Below, piece after piece: positions 15,579 through 24,069 of a DNA stretch of 64,000 nucleotides; positions within the stretch are counted from its first letter, which is position 1, and every line of letters starts with the position of its first letter. The stretch is from Syntrophomonas sp. UBA5314 (GTDB taxonomy: Bacteria > Bacillota > Syntrophomonadia > Syntrophomonadales > Syntrophomonadaceae), in assembly GCA_002410325.1 (NCBI GenBank), contig DHRK01000047.1, forward strand, positions 10,540 to 74,539, written 5' to 3'. The notes beneath the pieces are model-generated. The model had not been told where the DNA came from. It ran no database searches and worked only from the letters and a program-made list of their open reading frames with translations. Position numbers and translations under genes: made by a program.

Positions 15579-18224
15579 TTAGTTATTTTTAAGCTTGGCC
15601 TGAGCCGCAGCCAGCCTGGCTACCGGAATCCGGTAGGGGGAGCAGCTTACATAGTTCAAACCGATCAGGTGACAGAATTCTATTGAACTCGGTTCCCCGC
15701 CGTGCTCCCCGCATATGCCCATCAAGACTCCGGGACGTTCCCGGCGGGCGCCATCAACCGCCCAGCGCATCAGCTCGCCTACTCCTTTGCGATCCAGTAC
15801 GGCAAAAGGATTGTCCTTCATGATCTTCTTTTCCAGGTAAACCGGGATAAACTTGCCTTCCGCGTCATCCCGGGAGAAACCCAGCGCCGTCTGGGTCAGA
15901 TCGTTGGTGCCAAAGGAGAAGAACTCGGCCTGCTGGGCTATTTCATTGGCCATAATACAGGCTCTGGGCAGCTCCAGCATAGTGCCCACGGCAAAGTCCA
16001 GGTCCTCACCGGTTTCAGCCTTGACTGTATCATAAACATGCATAATTTCAGATTTGAGATAGGCAAACTCGGCTATGTCCATTACCAGGGGAATTTCCAC
16101 CTCGGCAAAGGTCTTAATCCCTTCCTTTTTCAAACGGGTGGCGGCTTCAAATATGGCCCGGGCCTGCATGCGGTATATTTCGGGATAGGTAAGTCCCAGC
16201 CGGCAGCCGCGGTGGCCCAGCATGGGATTGGCCTCGGAGAGGCTGTTGATCTTTTTGAGCAGTTCTTCTTTACCCCGCAGCTGGCCGTTGCTGACCTTGT
16301 TAAATTTTAGCTCGGCTATTTCCAAAAGCAGTTCTTCCCTATCCGGCAGAAACTCGTGCAAAGGCGGATCCAGCAGGCGAATGGTAACCGGGTAGGGCGA
16401 CATCGCTTTTAAAATTCCGTAAAAATCTTCTCTCTGCACAGGCAGGAGTTTAGCCAGAGCCGCTTCCCTTTCCTCCAGGGTTTCGGCCAGAATCATCTCC
16501 TGAACCACCGGCAACCTATCCTGGGCCATAAACATGTGCTCGGTGCGGCATAGGCCGATGCCGGTAGCACCGAACTGCCTGGCCCGGGCGGCGTCTTCCG
16601 GAGTATCAGCATTGGCCCTGACCTCCAGCATCTTGACTTCATCAGCCCATCTTAACAGGGTTTCAAACTCATCGGATAGGGTGGGTTCGATCATGGGAAC
16701 TTCGCCCAGCATTACCTGACCGGTGGAGCCGTCCAGGGTTATGATATCCCCCTCTTGGACAGTAATGCCGTTAACCGTGAATTCCCGTGCATTATAGTTT
16801 ATCTTGATGCTTTCACATCCGCACACACAGGGTTTGCCCATTCCCCGGGCCACCACTGCAGCGTGAGAAGTCATACCGCCCCGGGCGGTCAGGGTGCCCT
16901 GGGCGTGAATCATGCCATGTATGTCATCGGGAGTCGTCTCATTCCTTACCATAACTACCCTTTCACCGGCTCCCCCCAGTTTCTCAGCCAGATCGGCATC
17001 GAAGACCACCTTTCCGGAAGCGGCTCCCGGAGAGGCGGAAAGGCCGATCGCGATGGGTTCCAATTTAATACTGGTGTCAATCTGCCGGTGGAGAAGCTGG
17101 TTTATGGCCTCCGGATCAACCCGCATTAAGGCTTCATCAACAGTCAGCAATCCCTCGTTCACCATATCCACGGCCACTTTCACCGATGCTTTGGCAGTGC
17201 GTTTGCCATTTCTGGTCTGCAGCATGTAAAGAGTGCCTTTTTCAATCGTAAATTCGATGTCCTGCAGGTCGCGATAGTGGTTCTCCAACTTGTTGCAGGT
17301 ATCCACGAACTGCTGGTATACGGCGGGCAGTTCTTCTTTGAGTTTGCTTATCGGGGTAGGCGTTCTTATGCCGGCCACTACATCCTCACCCTGAGCATTG
17401 ATAAGGAATTCGCCGTACAGTTCTTTGTCCCCGGTAGCGGGGTTGCGGGTAAAGGCCACCCCGGTTCCACTGTCGTCGCCCATGTTGCCAAAGGCCATGC
17501 ATTGCACGTTTACGGCGGTTCCCAAACTGTCATCGATCTTGTTCAAGCGGCGATAGACAATTGCCCGCTGGTTGTTCCAGGAGCCGAAAACGGCTTTGAT
17601 GGCCATAACCAGCTGTTCTTTGACATCCTGCGGGAAATCAAAGCCCTTGACGTTTTTGATCAAGGCTTTATATTCGTTTATAATCTCTTGGAGTTCGGCG
17701 GCGGGGATTTCGTAATCGAAAATCAGGCTCAGTTTGCGTTTATAGCGCTCCACAATTTCTTCAAAATTGTGATGCTCTACCTCCAGGACCACATTGCTGA
17801 ACATTTGAATAAAGCGGCGATAACAATCATAGGCAAATCTCTCGTCACCGGTCAAAGCCGCCAGGCCCTGAACCGACTCATCATTTAAACCCAGGTTTAA
17901 TATGGTATCCATCATACCCGGCATGGAAACGGCCGCTCCCGAGCGCACCGATACCAGCAGCGGATCGGATTTGTTGCCGAAATTCTTGTTGGTGGTCTCT
18001 TCCAGATTGGCCAGGGCTGCGAATGTTTGGTCCAGCATGTCTTCCGGGAACTGCTCTCCTGCTTCTATGTAGGCATTGCACGCCTCGGTGCTTATAGTAA
18101 ATCCCGGGGGCACCGGCAATCCGATATTGGTCATTTCGGCCAGGTTGGCCCCTTTGCCTCCCAGCAAAGATTTCATCCCCGAGTTACCTTCCGCAAAAAG
18201 GTATACATATTTGTGGCTAGACAT
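15579..18224 (-). CDS. ppdK: Pyruvate, phosphate dikinase
   Basis: 881 residues; interconverts pyruvate + ATP + phosphate with PEP + AMP + pyrophosphate. N-terminal ATP-grasp part (LLGGKGANLAEMTNIGLPVPPGF), swivelling phosphohistidine domain with H454 in GGMTSHAAVVARG, and a C-terminal TIM barrel with SFGTNDLTQTALGFSRDD and the catalytic cysteine in GICGEHGGEP. T452, two residues before the histidine, is the site that the neighbouring regulator phosphorylates in known systems. Its start overlaps the ppsR stop by 8 bases, so regulator and target are co-translated. In an anaerobe it can supply PEP for gluconeogenesis. Confidence 0.98.
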   Translation of the reverse strand: MSSHKYVYLFAEGNSGMKSLLGGKGANLAEMTNIGLPVPPGFTISTEACNAYIEAGEQFPEDMLDQTFAALANLEETTNKNFGNKSDPLLVSVRSGAAVSMPGMMDTILNLGLNDESVQGLAALTGDERFAYDCYRRFIQMFSNVVLEVEHHNFEEIVERYKRKLSLIFDYEIPAAELQEIINEYKALIKNVKGFDFPQDVKEQLVMAIKAVFGSWNNQRAIVYRRLNKIDDSLGTAVNVQCMAFGNMGDDSGTGVAFTRNPATGDKELYGEFLINAQGEDVVAGIRTPTPISKLKEELPAVYQQFVDTCNKLENHYRDLQDIEFTIEKGTLYMLQTRNGKRTAKASVKVAVDMVNEGLLTVDEALMRVDPEAINQLLHRQIDTSIKLEPIAIGLSASPGAASGKVVFDADLAEKLGGAGERVVMVRNETTPDDIHGMIHAQGTLTARGGMTSHAAVVARGMGKPCVCGCESIKINYNAREFTVNGITVQEGDIITLDGSTGQVMLGEVPMIEPTLSDEFETLLRWADEVKMLEVRANADTPEDAARARQFGATGIGLCRTEHMFMAQDRLPVVQEMILAETLEEREAALAKLLPVQREDFYGILKAMSPYPVTIRLLDPPLHEFLPDREELLLEIAELKFNKVSNGQLRGKEELLKKINSLSEANPMLGHRGCRLGLTYPEIYRMQARAIFEAATRLKKEGIKTFAEVEIPLVMDIAEFAYLKSEIMHVYDTVKAETGEDLDFAVGTMLELPRACIMANEIAQQAEFFSFGTNDLTQTALGFSRDDAEGKFIPVYLEKKIMKDNPFAVLDRKGVGELMRWAVDGARRERPGVLMGICGEHGGEPSSIEFCHLIGLNYVSCSPYRIPVARLAAAQAKLKNN

Positions 18225-19038
18225 TGCTTAACCTCCTATAATATATTTCCAATATTTTGCTGGCTGTTTCCTCAACCGCCTTGTTGGTAACATCAATAAC
18301 CGGGCAGCCGATTCTGCGCATGATCTGCTCGGCAAACTCCAGTTCTTCCTGAATTCGCTCCGGATTGGCGTAAGTGGCCTGACCGGCCAGACCCATGGTC
18401 TTTAAGCGTTCGGTCCGAATCCGGTTGAGCTGTTCATGGCGAATGGTAAGGCCGATAATCTTGCCTTTTGCCACCCGGTACAGCTCCTGAGGGGGATTTA
18501 CCTCCGGCACCAACGGTACATTGGCCACCTTGATCCGCTTATGGGCCAGGTACATGGAAAGCGGGGTCTTGGAAGTCCGGGAGACGCCCACCAGAACTAT
18601 ATCGGCCTGCTCAATACCCCGGGGATCTTTGCCGTCGTCATAACGAACGGCAAATTCGACTGCTTCCACCCTTCTATAGTACATTTCATCTATTTTGCGC
18701 AGCAGGCCCGGCTCCCGTTTAGGCTCAATGTGGCTGGCCTGTTTAAGGGCATCGATCAAAGGTCCCAATATGTCGACACAGACAACTCCGGTCTCCAGGG
18801 CCCGGGCCTGCAGGTGACGGGCCAGATCGTCCACCACCAGGGTATAGGCAATAACGTAATTCTCCATACGGGCATGGCTGACTATTTCATCGATAGTAGC
18901 CGTATCAGAAATGTTGGGTACCTGTCTGATCTCCATGGTCCCGGAATTGAACTGGCTGGCGGCGGCCCTTACCACCATTTCAGCCGTCTCCCCAATGGAG
19001 TCCGACACTATATAGATGCCCGGTAAATGTTGGGTCAA
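18217..19038 (-). CDS. ppsR: PPDK/PEP-synthase regulatory protein, bifunctional kinase/phosphorylase (YqfL)
   Basis: 273 residues of the DUF299 family, which inactivates PPDK by ADP-dependent threonine phosphorylation and reactivates it with phosphate. Seen: YIVSDSIGETAEMVVRAAASQF at the start and the P-loop GVSRTSKTPLSMYLA at 151-165; also VPLVPEVNPPQEL. TTG start at 19038 with AGGAGG. Directly upstream of and overlapping ppdK, which settles PPDK rather than PEP synthase as the likely target. It follows ccpN as in Bacillus (yqzB-yqfL). Confidence 0.95.
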   Translation of the reverse strand: MTQHLPGIYIVSDSIGETAEMVVRAAASQFNSGTMEIRQVPNISDTATIDEIVSHARMENYVIAYTLVVDDLARHLQARALETGVVCVDILGPLIDALKQASHIEPKREPGLLRKIDEMYYRRVEAVEFAVRYDDGKDPRGIEQADIVLVGVSRTSKTPLSMYLAHKRIKVANVPLVPEVNPPQELYRVAKGKIIGLTIRHEQLNRIRTERLKTMGLAGQATYANPERIQEELEFAEQIMRRIGCPVIDVTNKAVEETASKILEIYYRRLSNV

Positions 19039-19091
19039 AACTGAAAACCTCCTGTCAAAATCACTGGGTTCCTATAAATAACCCCGCCAGC

Positions 19092-19739
19092 CTAAATACT
19101 GGCCAGGTCTAAAAAAAGCCGTGCGATGTTGGTTTTGGATATCTTGCCTACCACCTCTAGTTTTTCTTCACTTTCTTCATCGAGAAATACTCTGACCACC
19201 GGCAGACTGTCTACCTCGTGCTCAACTATCTTGCGGGCCGCTTCCACAACTGTTTCATCGAGAGTGGTGGTTACAATATTGGGCATGCGGGTCATGATCA
19301 CACTGACCGGAACCCGATGAATATCCGCCTGTCCCAAGGTGGTCTTGAGGAAATCTTTTCTGGATACCACCCCGTTAAGATAATTTTCAGCATCAACTAC
19401 ATAGATACTGCCCGTGTCTTCTACAAAGAGGCTGACCACAGCGTCATAAATACTGCAGCTTTCCTTTACCACCACCGGCATCGACTGTATGTCCCGCACT
19501 CGGTATTGGGTGAGAATCCTGCGTAGCTCGGTATTGGCTCCCTGATTTTTAAAGGTATAGCCCACCCGCGGTTTCGCTTCCAAATAACCGGACATCGTCA
19601 AAACCGCCAGATCAGGCCTGAGCGCTGCCCTGGTAACATTAAGCAGCTCGGCAATCTTTTCTCCGGTAATCGGTTCCTGGACTTTTACTATCTCCAGGAT
19701 TCTGGCCTGTCGTTCACTCAGTTCGATAATATTCACCAC
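19092..19739 (-). CDS. ccpN: CcpN-like transcriptional repressor (HTH plus two CBS domains)
   Basis: 215 residues: an N-terminal winged helix-turn-helix (LSERQARILEIVKVQEPITGEKIAELLNVTRAALRPDLAVLTMSGYLEAKPRVGYTF, 7-63) and two CBS domains (about 80-130 and 145-210; VMTRMPNIVTTTLDETVVEAARKIVEHEVDSLPVV). CcpN of Bacillus represses gluconeogenic genes and senses nucleotides. Here it lies just upstream of ppsR-ppdK, so regulation of the PPDK step is a natural suggestion. GTG start at 19739. Confidence 0.9.
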   Translation of the reverse strand: MVNIIELSERQARILEIVKVQEPITGEKIAELLNVTRAALRPDLAVLTMSGYLEAKPRVGYTFKNQGANTELRRILTQYRVRDIQSMPVVVKESCSIYDAVVSLFVEDTGSIYVVDAENYLNGVVSRKDFLKTTLGQADIHRVPVSVIMTRMPNIVTTTLDETVVEAARKIVEHEVDSLPVVRVFLDEESEEKLEVVGKISKTNIARLFLDLASI

Positions 19740-19823
19740 CCAATTATGCTATACTTTTTGGGCTAATCAATATTAATTATATATACTAAATCGAACTTGT
19801 GAAATCCTGTTGCAAAATATTTT

Positions 19824-21890
19824 TTAATAAACAAGTCTTCCAAAATCTGCCACCAGTTTGCAAAGCAAGGTTGTTTTCCGCAATATTCCCAGGCGGGCCG
19901 CTTTAAGCTGCTCATCTTCAACCATTACCATTACTGCTCCAAAGAAATTGTCAATAGCGGGCCTCAGAGCCGCCAGTTGTTTTAATGCTTCATTATAATC
20001 CCGGGCTTTTAACAGCGGTTGCAGCGCTTTTCCGGTGTCCTGAACGGCCTGGTACAGGGCTATTTCACTTGGATCCTGGAGGATCGACTCCTCAACCCGG
20101 TCTTGCTCCCATTTGCGGGAGAGATTATTGGAACGATTAAAGACCACCATCAAGTCTTCAAAAAGAAGATCCTGTTTAAAGGTCTGCAGGCACTCAACCC
20201 GCTGGTAGACGTCTTTTAAGTCTCGGGGAGCCAACTGTAAAACTGCATCGATTACATCATATGAGTAGCCCCGCTCCAGCAGAACTCCGCGCAGGCGCTG
20301 GAGGATAAAATCGAGGACCTCCCGGGCCGTGTCTTCGCGGCCGTTTTCCGGTTTTATCCCCTCAAAGTTGTCATAGGCCGCCAGACAGCATTCTTCGATA
20401 TCTATATCCAGCGAGCGCTCCAAAACGATATTTACAATGCCCAGGGCCTGGCGGCGCAGGGCATAGGGGTCCTGAGAGCCGGTCGGTTTAATGCCGATAG
20501 CGAAGCATCCCACCAGATTGTCAAATTTCTCGGTCAGGCTGAGAACCATACCGGTGGTGGTAACCGGGAGCCCGCCTCCGGCATACCGGGGCAGGTAGTG
20601 CTCAAGAATGGCCTGGCTCACCTCCTGGTCTTCTCCTCCCACCAGGGCGTAATAGCGTCCCATTACGCCTTGCAACTCCGGGAACTCGTAAACCATTGAA
20701 CTTAAAAGGTCGGCTTTACACAGGGCTGCCGCCCTTTCTAAACGTCCGGCGTCGCTCAGTCCAGAGGCTTTTCCTAAAAAAACGGCCAGTTTTTTTAACC
20801 TGTCTACTTTATCCTGCAGGCTGCCCAGCCGTTCGTGGAAAAGCACATCCTTAAAACCGGCGGCCATGTCATCGAGGCTCTTTTTGGTATCTTCCTTCCA
20901 GAAAAATAGGGCGTCTTCCAGGCGGGCTTTGATGACCCGCTCGTTCCCGGAACGCACCTGATCAAGGCTGTAATCGGTGCCGTTGCGCACTCCGATAAAC
21001 CCGGACAGCAACTTGCCCTGCGGGTCAAAGACCGGGAAATAGCGCTGGTGCTCGATCATGCTGGTAGTTAAAACCTCGGGCGGCACTTCCAGATAAGAGG
21101 GAGAAAAGGAGCCAAAAAAAGCGGTAGGATATTCTACCAGGTAGTTTATCTCCTCCAGCAGTTCATCGTTTTCCATGGCCTGGCCACCCTGAGCGGCGGC
21201 TACCTTTTGAACCTGCTGCCAGATCATTTCCCGCCTCTGGTCCTGATCCAGAATCACGTAGTTTTTCTCTAGTACTTCAAAGTAGGCGGTTATGCTGTCT
21301 ACCGGCAGGGGTCCGGAAGAAAGGAAGCGATGGCCCCAGGTGAAGTTGCCGCTGGCAACGTTTTCCACCGCCAGGGGCACAATCTGCTCTCCGAACAGGG
21401 TCAACAGCCAGCGGATGGGCCGGGCAAAACGGGTGCTGAAATAGGCCCAGCGCATCGACTTGGGGAAGGGTATTGAGTTTATAACACTGTGCAGAATTTC
21501 GGGCAGCAAATCCCGGCTTTCCTGACCAGTTGCCTTTTTAACGGCAAAAAGGTATTCCACTCCATCGACTTCCCTTATCAGCAAATCGGGAAATTCCACT
21601 CCCTGAGCCCGGGCAAAACCCAGGCCGGCTTTTGAAGGATGGCCTTCTTTATCAAAGGCGATGTTCTTTTTGGGGCCCCGGTTTTCGATCACGGCGTCTT
21701 CCTGACGCTCGGCCAGTCCTTTGACCAGCAGCACCAGGCGCCGGGGGGTGCCGTAGCTGTTGATCTCTTTATAAGAAAGCCGGGCCTCGCCCAACTTCTG
21801 AGCAGCCAGTTCCTTTATTGATTGGACAGCCGCAGGCATATACGCGGACGGGATTTCTTCCACGCCGATTTCCAGCAATAGATCGCGCAC
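19824..21890 (-). CDS. glyS: Glycyl-tRNA synthetase beta subunit
   Basis: 688 residues, normal for the beta chain of the alpha2-beta2 enzyme, which holds the tRNA-binding and HD-like domains. Begins MRDLLLEIGVEEIPSAYMPAAV and contains NRGPKKNIAFD, the WGHRFLSSGP block, IGVRNGTDYSLDQVRSGNERVIKARLEDALFFWKED, and SQDPYALRRQALGIVNIVLE. GTG start at 21890, two bases after glyQ, so translation is coupled. Regulated with glyQ by the T-box leader. Confidence 0.97.
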   Translation of the reverse strand: MRDLLLEIGVEEIPSAYMPAAVQSIKELAAQKLGEARLSYKEINSYGTPRRLVLLVKGLAERQEDAVIENRGPKKNIAFDKEGHPSKAGLGFARAQGVEFPDLLIREVDGVEYLFAVKKATGQESRDLLPEILHSVINSIPFPKSMRWAYFSTRFARPIRWLLTLFGEQIVPLAVENVASGNFTWGHRFLSSGPLPVDSITAYFEVLEKNYVILDQDQRREMIWQQVQKVAAAQGGQAMENDELLEEINYLVEYPTAFFGSFSPSYLEVPPEVLTTSMIEHQRYFPVFDPQGKLLSGFIGVRNGTDYSLDQVRSGNERVIKARLEDALFFWKEDTKKSLDDMAAGFKDVLFHERLGSLQDKVDRLKKLAVFLGKASGLSDAGRLERAAALCKADLLSSMVYEFPELQGVMGRYYALVGGEDQEVSQAILEHYLPRYAGGGLPVTTTGMVLSLTEKFDNLVGCFAIGIKPTGSQDPYALRRQALGIVNIVLERSLDIDIEECCLAAYDNFEGIKPENGREDTAREVLDFILQRLRGVLLERGYSYDVIDAVLQLAPRDLKDVYQRVECLQTFKQDLLFEDLMVVFNRSNNLSRKWEQDRVEESILQDPSEIALYQAVQDTGKALQPLLKARDYNEALKQLAALRPAIDNFFGAVMVMVEDEQLKAARLGILRKTTLLCKLVADFGRLVY

Positions 21891-21892
21891 TG

Positions 21893-22801
21893 TTATACCC
21901 CCTCCTGAGCTAATATTTCTTGGCGTAGTTGTTTATCTTTAATCAACGGGTAGCCCAGATTCTTGCGCTGGGCCAGGTATTCGCCGGCCACCAGGCGCGC
22001 CAGGGCTCTTACCCGGCCGATGTATCCGGTTCTCTCGGTTACGCTGATAGCGCCCCGGGCGTCCAGCAAATTGAACAGGTGCGAGCACTTGAGCACATAA
22101 TCATAGGCCGGCTGTACCAGGTGCAGGGCCGCTATATGGTTGGCCTCCTTTTCGCAGATGTTAAACATGGTTGTGAGAGCTGAAACATCGGCCGCTTCAA
22201 AATTGTAATGAGAATAGTCGACCTCGGCCTGGTGGTGCACGTCAGCGTAGCTGATGCCATCCACCCATTCAATATCAAAGATGCTCTCTTTATTCTGGAT
22301 ATACATCGCTATGCGCTCGATTCCATAGGTTATTTCCGCGCAAACCGGGAAGCAGTCAATTCCGCCGCACTGTTGAAAATAGGTAAACTGGGTGATTTCC
22401 ATGCCGTCCAGCCAGATTTCCCAGCCCAGCCCCCAGGCGCCCAGGGTCGGTGATTCCCAGTTGTCCTCCACCAGGCGGATGTCGTGTTCCTGCGGGTCGA
22501 TGCCCAGATCGCGCAGGCTTTCCAGGTATAGATCTATGACATTATCCGGCGAGGGCTTCAATATTACCTGGTATTGATAATAGTGTTGGAGGCGGTTGGG
22601 ATTTTCTCCATAACGGCCGTCCGTCGGACGCCTGGACGGTTCTATATAGGCGACCTTCCACGGCTCCGGTCCCAGGGCCCGTAAAAAAGTGGCCGGATTC
22701 ATGGTTCCGGCGCCTTTTTCCACGTCATAAGGCTGCTGAATAATACATCCCTGCTGGCCCCAGAAATTATTCAATTTGAGTATCATTTCCTGGAAGTTCA
22801 T
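21893..22801 (-). CDS. glyQ: Glycyl-tRNA synthetase alpha subunit
   Basis: 302 residues; catalytic class II chain of the bacterial alpha2-beta2 glycyl-tRNA synthetase. Typical stretches: MILKLNNFWGQQGCIIQQPYD, GAGTMNPATFLRALGPEPWKVAY, EPSRRPTDGRYGENPNRLQHYYQYQVI. The start at 22801 is preceded by GAAGGAGG; the 69 extra in-frame bases upstream are not homologous. The T-box riboswitch lies about 110 bases upstream. Confidence 0.97.
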   Translation of the reverse strand: MNFQEMILKLNNFWGQQGCIIQQPYDVEKGAGTMNPATFLRALGPEPWKVAYIEPSRRPTDGRYGENPNRLQHYYQYQVILKPSPDNVIDLYLESLRDLGIDPQEHDIRLVEDNWESPTLGAWGLGWEIWLDGMEITQFTYFQQCGGIDCFPVCAEITYGIERIAMYIQNKESIFDIEWVDGISYADVHHQAEVDYSHYNFEAADVSALTTMFNICEKEANHIAALHLVQPAYDYVLKCSHLFNLLDARGAISVTERTGYIGRVRALARLVAGEYLAQRKNLGYPLIKDKQLRQEILAQEGV

Positions 22802-22910
22802 CTTTCTTTCCTCCTTCATCAAACAATCATTGGCTGGTTTTTTAGGGCCTTTACAATATTCTCCCGGCACTGTTTTGCTTTCCGGCTCCAGAGCTTAAAT
22901 CCCCATAGAA

Positions 22911-23140
22911 AAATAAAAAAAACCCGTCCTTAAAAGCAGGGACGGGATTAACCGCGGTTCCACCCTGATTGGCATAAAGCCCACTCTTAAAGACCCAGGT
23001 TTTACTTGCCTGTTACGGCGTTCCTCCTGCAGCTCCAAAGCGCCCTTCAGAAAGCGTCTCTACCGGTTTTCCAGCCTCCCCGGCTCTCTATCAGGAGACC
23101 TCTTTCTTACTCCTCTTCTTCACAGCCAGACTATAAAATT
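22911..23140 (-). ncRNA. Glycyl T-box riboswitch upstream of glyQS
   Basis: The conserved T-box AGGGTGGAACCGCGG reads on the minus strand at about 22966-22952. It is followed by an intrinsic terminator, CCCGTCC/GGACGGG (22946-22923), and a T-run to 22911. Upstream are Stem I features: AGAGGAGTAAGAAAG (AG-bulge region), GAGAGCCGGGGAGGCTGG with ACCGGTAGAGA (distal loop), and GAAGGGCGCTTTGGAG, where GGC is the likely glycine specifier codon. Uncharged tRNA-Gly would pair with the T-box and prevent termination. The T-box and terminator are certain; the specifier is a by-eye reading. Confidence 0.92.
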
Positions 23141-23264
23141 CATAATAAGTTTACCCGAGCCCCGTTGGCTTGTCAACTTAAGCCCCTGCTCATCTTAAAC
23201 CCTGTAAAACATCCCAACACCATTAAATACCTTCCCATGCATTAAATGGCAACATCATGCATTA

Positions 23265-23294
23265 TTGACAATCATTTCTTGTATACTGTATACT
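23265..23294 (+). promoter_or_regulatory. Promoter with a GTATAC dyad, upstream of the Gre-like gene
   Basis: Perfect TTGACA (23265-23270), 18 bases, TATACT (23289-23294). The -10 box lies inside GTATAC-T-GTATAC (23281-23293), a 13-base inverted and direct repeat that could be an operator. Confidence 0.6.
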
Positions 23295-23303
23295 TGTAAC
23301 AGA

Positions 23304-23345
23304 GGGTATTTTGCCAGGCCGGCAAAATACCCCAAAGCTTTTTTT
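23304..23345 (+). promoter_or_regulatory. Strong hairpin in the leader of the Gre-like gene
   Basis: A perfect 12-bp stem, GGGTATTTTGCC (23304-23315) with GGCAAAATACCC (23321-23332), loop AGGCC, followed after six bases by seven T residues (23339-23345). It starts only about four bases after the expected transcription start. It looks like a 5' stabilising hairpin or an attenuator; the gap before the T-run makes termination less certain. Confidence 0.6.
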
Positions 23346-23382
23346 AGCTTTTTCCATTTAATTACTTCATGGAGGGACTCAT

Positions 23383-23832
23383 ATGAATCAGGCAAGTAAT
23401 AAGCTTTTATCCCCTGATGTTTTAATTGAGCAGCTGGTAGCTATCGAAGATAACCGCTACCGTTGGCTCGATGAGCAGGTTCCCCTGCCCTCCCGGGAGC
23501 GGGATGAACTGAACGAACTTATAGACAGATATATAGAAGCGCTGCTCTCCTTGATCAAGGAGTCACGGCGCAGCTTGCAGTCCAGTGATCAGCTCCCTTA
23601 TGTCATCATGAATTGCATAGTTGATGTTGAACTGCTGAACCGCCAGCGGCGCCAGTCTTTTCGCATTTTACCTTTCTATGAAGGCAAGGTGTCTTCCGGT
23701 GATATTTCCATCCTCTCACCGGTAGGGCGTTCTCTTTTGCTGCAGGAAAACGGAGCCCTGGTCAGTGTTCCTGCCCCCAGCGGTGAACTGCTGTTTCAAA
23801 TCCGCTCCATTTCAATGCATCACCCTGGTTAA
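23383..23832 (+). CDS. GreA/GreB C-terminal-domain-like protein
   Basis: 149 residues. The last 45 residues (VSSGDISILSPVGRSLLLQENGALVSVPAPSGELLFQIRSI) match the FKBP-like C-terminal domain of the transcript-cleavage factors GreA/GreB, including the ISxxSPxGRxLL and VxxPxGxxxFxIxxI patterns. The N-terminal part (KLLSPDVLIEQLVAIEDNRYRWLDEQ ... IDRYIEALLSLIKESR) is charged and helical but I do not see the usual long antiparallel coiled coil with acidic tip of true Gre factors. It may bind RNA polymerase like Rnk or other Gre-domain proteins. ATG at 23383 follows GGAGGG. Single gene with its own promoter and structured leader. Function is inference. Confidence 0.7.
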   Translation: MNQASNKLLSPDVLIEQLVAIEDNRYRWLDEQVPLPSRERDELNELIDRYIEALLSLIKESRRSLQSSDQLPYVIMNCIVDVELLNRQRRQSFRILPFYEGKVSSGDISILSPVGRSLLLQENGALVSVPAPSGELLFQIRSISMHHPG

Positions 23833-23850
23833 ATGATCTTGTATGCTAGA

Positions 23851-24053
23851 GAAGAAAAGGCCATTAGGCCTTTTCTTCAGACCGTCGACAAAAGCGAATA
23901 GCTGCGTTGCTCAATAGGCCCACTCAATCAGCGTACTTCGGTACGCCTCAATCGCGGGCCTATTGAGCGCCTTGCTCTTCACCTCCGTCGCTCGCTCTGG
24001 CAGCTTGTCGCCTTTGTCGACAAGCTGAGAAAAGGCCATTAGGCCTTTTCTTC
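23851..24053. repeat. Nested palindromic intergenic element flanked by 26-nt direct repeats
   Basis: Two identical 26-base copies (23853-23878 and 24028-24053), each itself a hairpin AAAAGGCC-ATTA-GGCCTTTT, flank a folded core. In the core GTCGACAAA (23884-23892) pairs with TTTGTCGAC (24013-24021); GCG and AGCTGC pair with CGC and GCAGCT just inside; GCTCAATAGGCCC (23909-23921) pairs perfectly with GGGCCTATTGAGC (23956-23968); and the tip is GCGTAC-TTCG-GTACGC (23931-23946). The flanking hairpins can act as terminators of the converging genes on both sides. All pairings are seen directly; origin and role are unknown. Confidence 0.85.
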
Positions 24054-24069
24054 GGAATTAGTATGGCAT

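Noticed and set aside
23006..23245. 79-codon plus-strand frame opposite the T-box
   Set aside because: It lies entirely over the T-box leader and its complement; the strong RNA structure explains the sequence.
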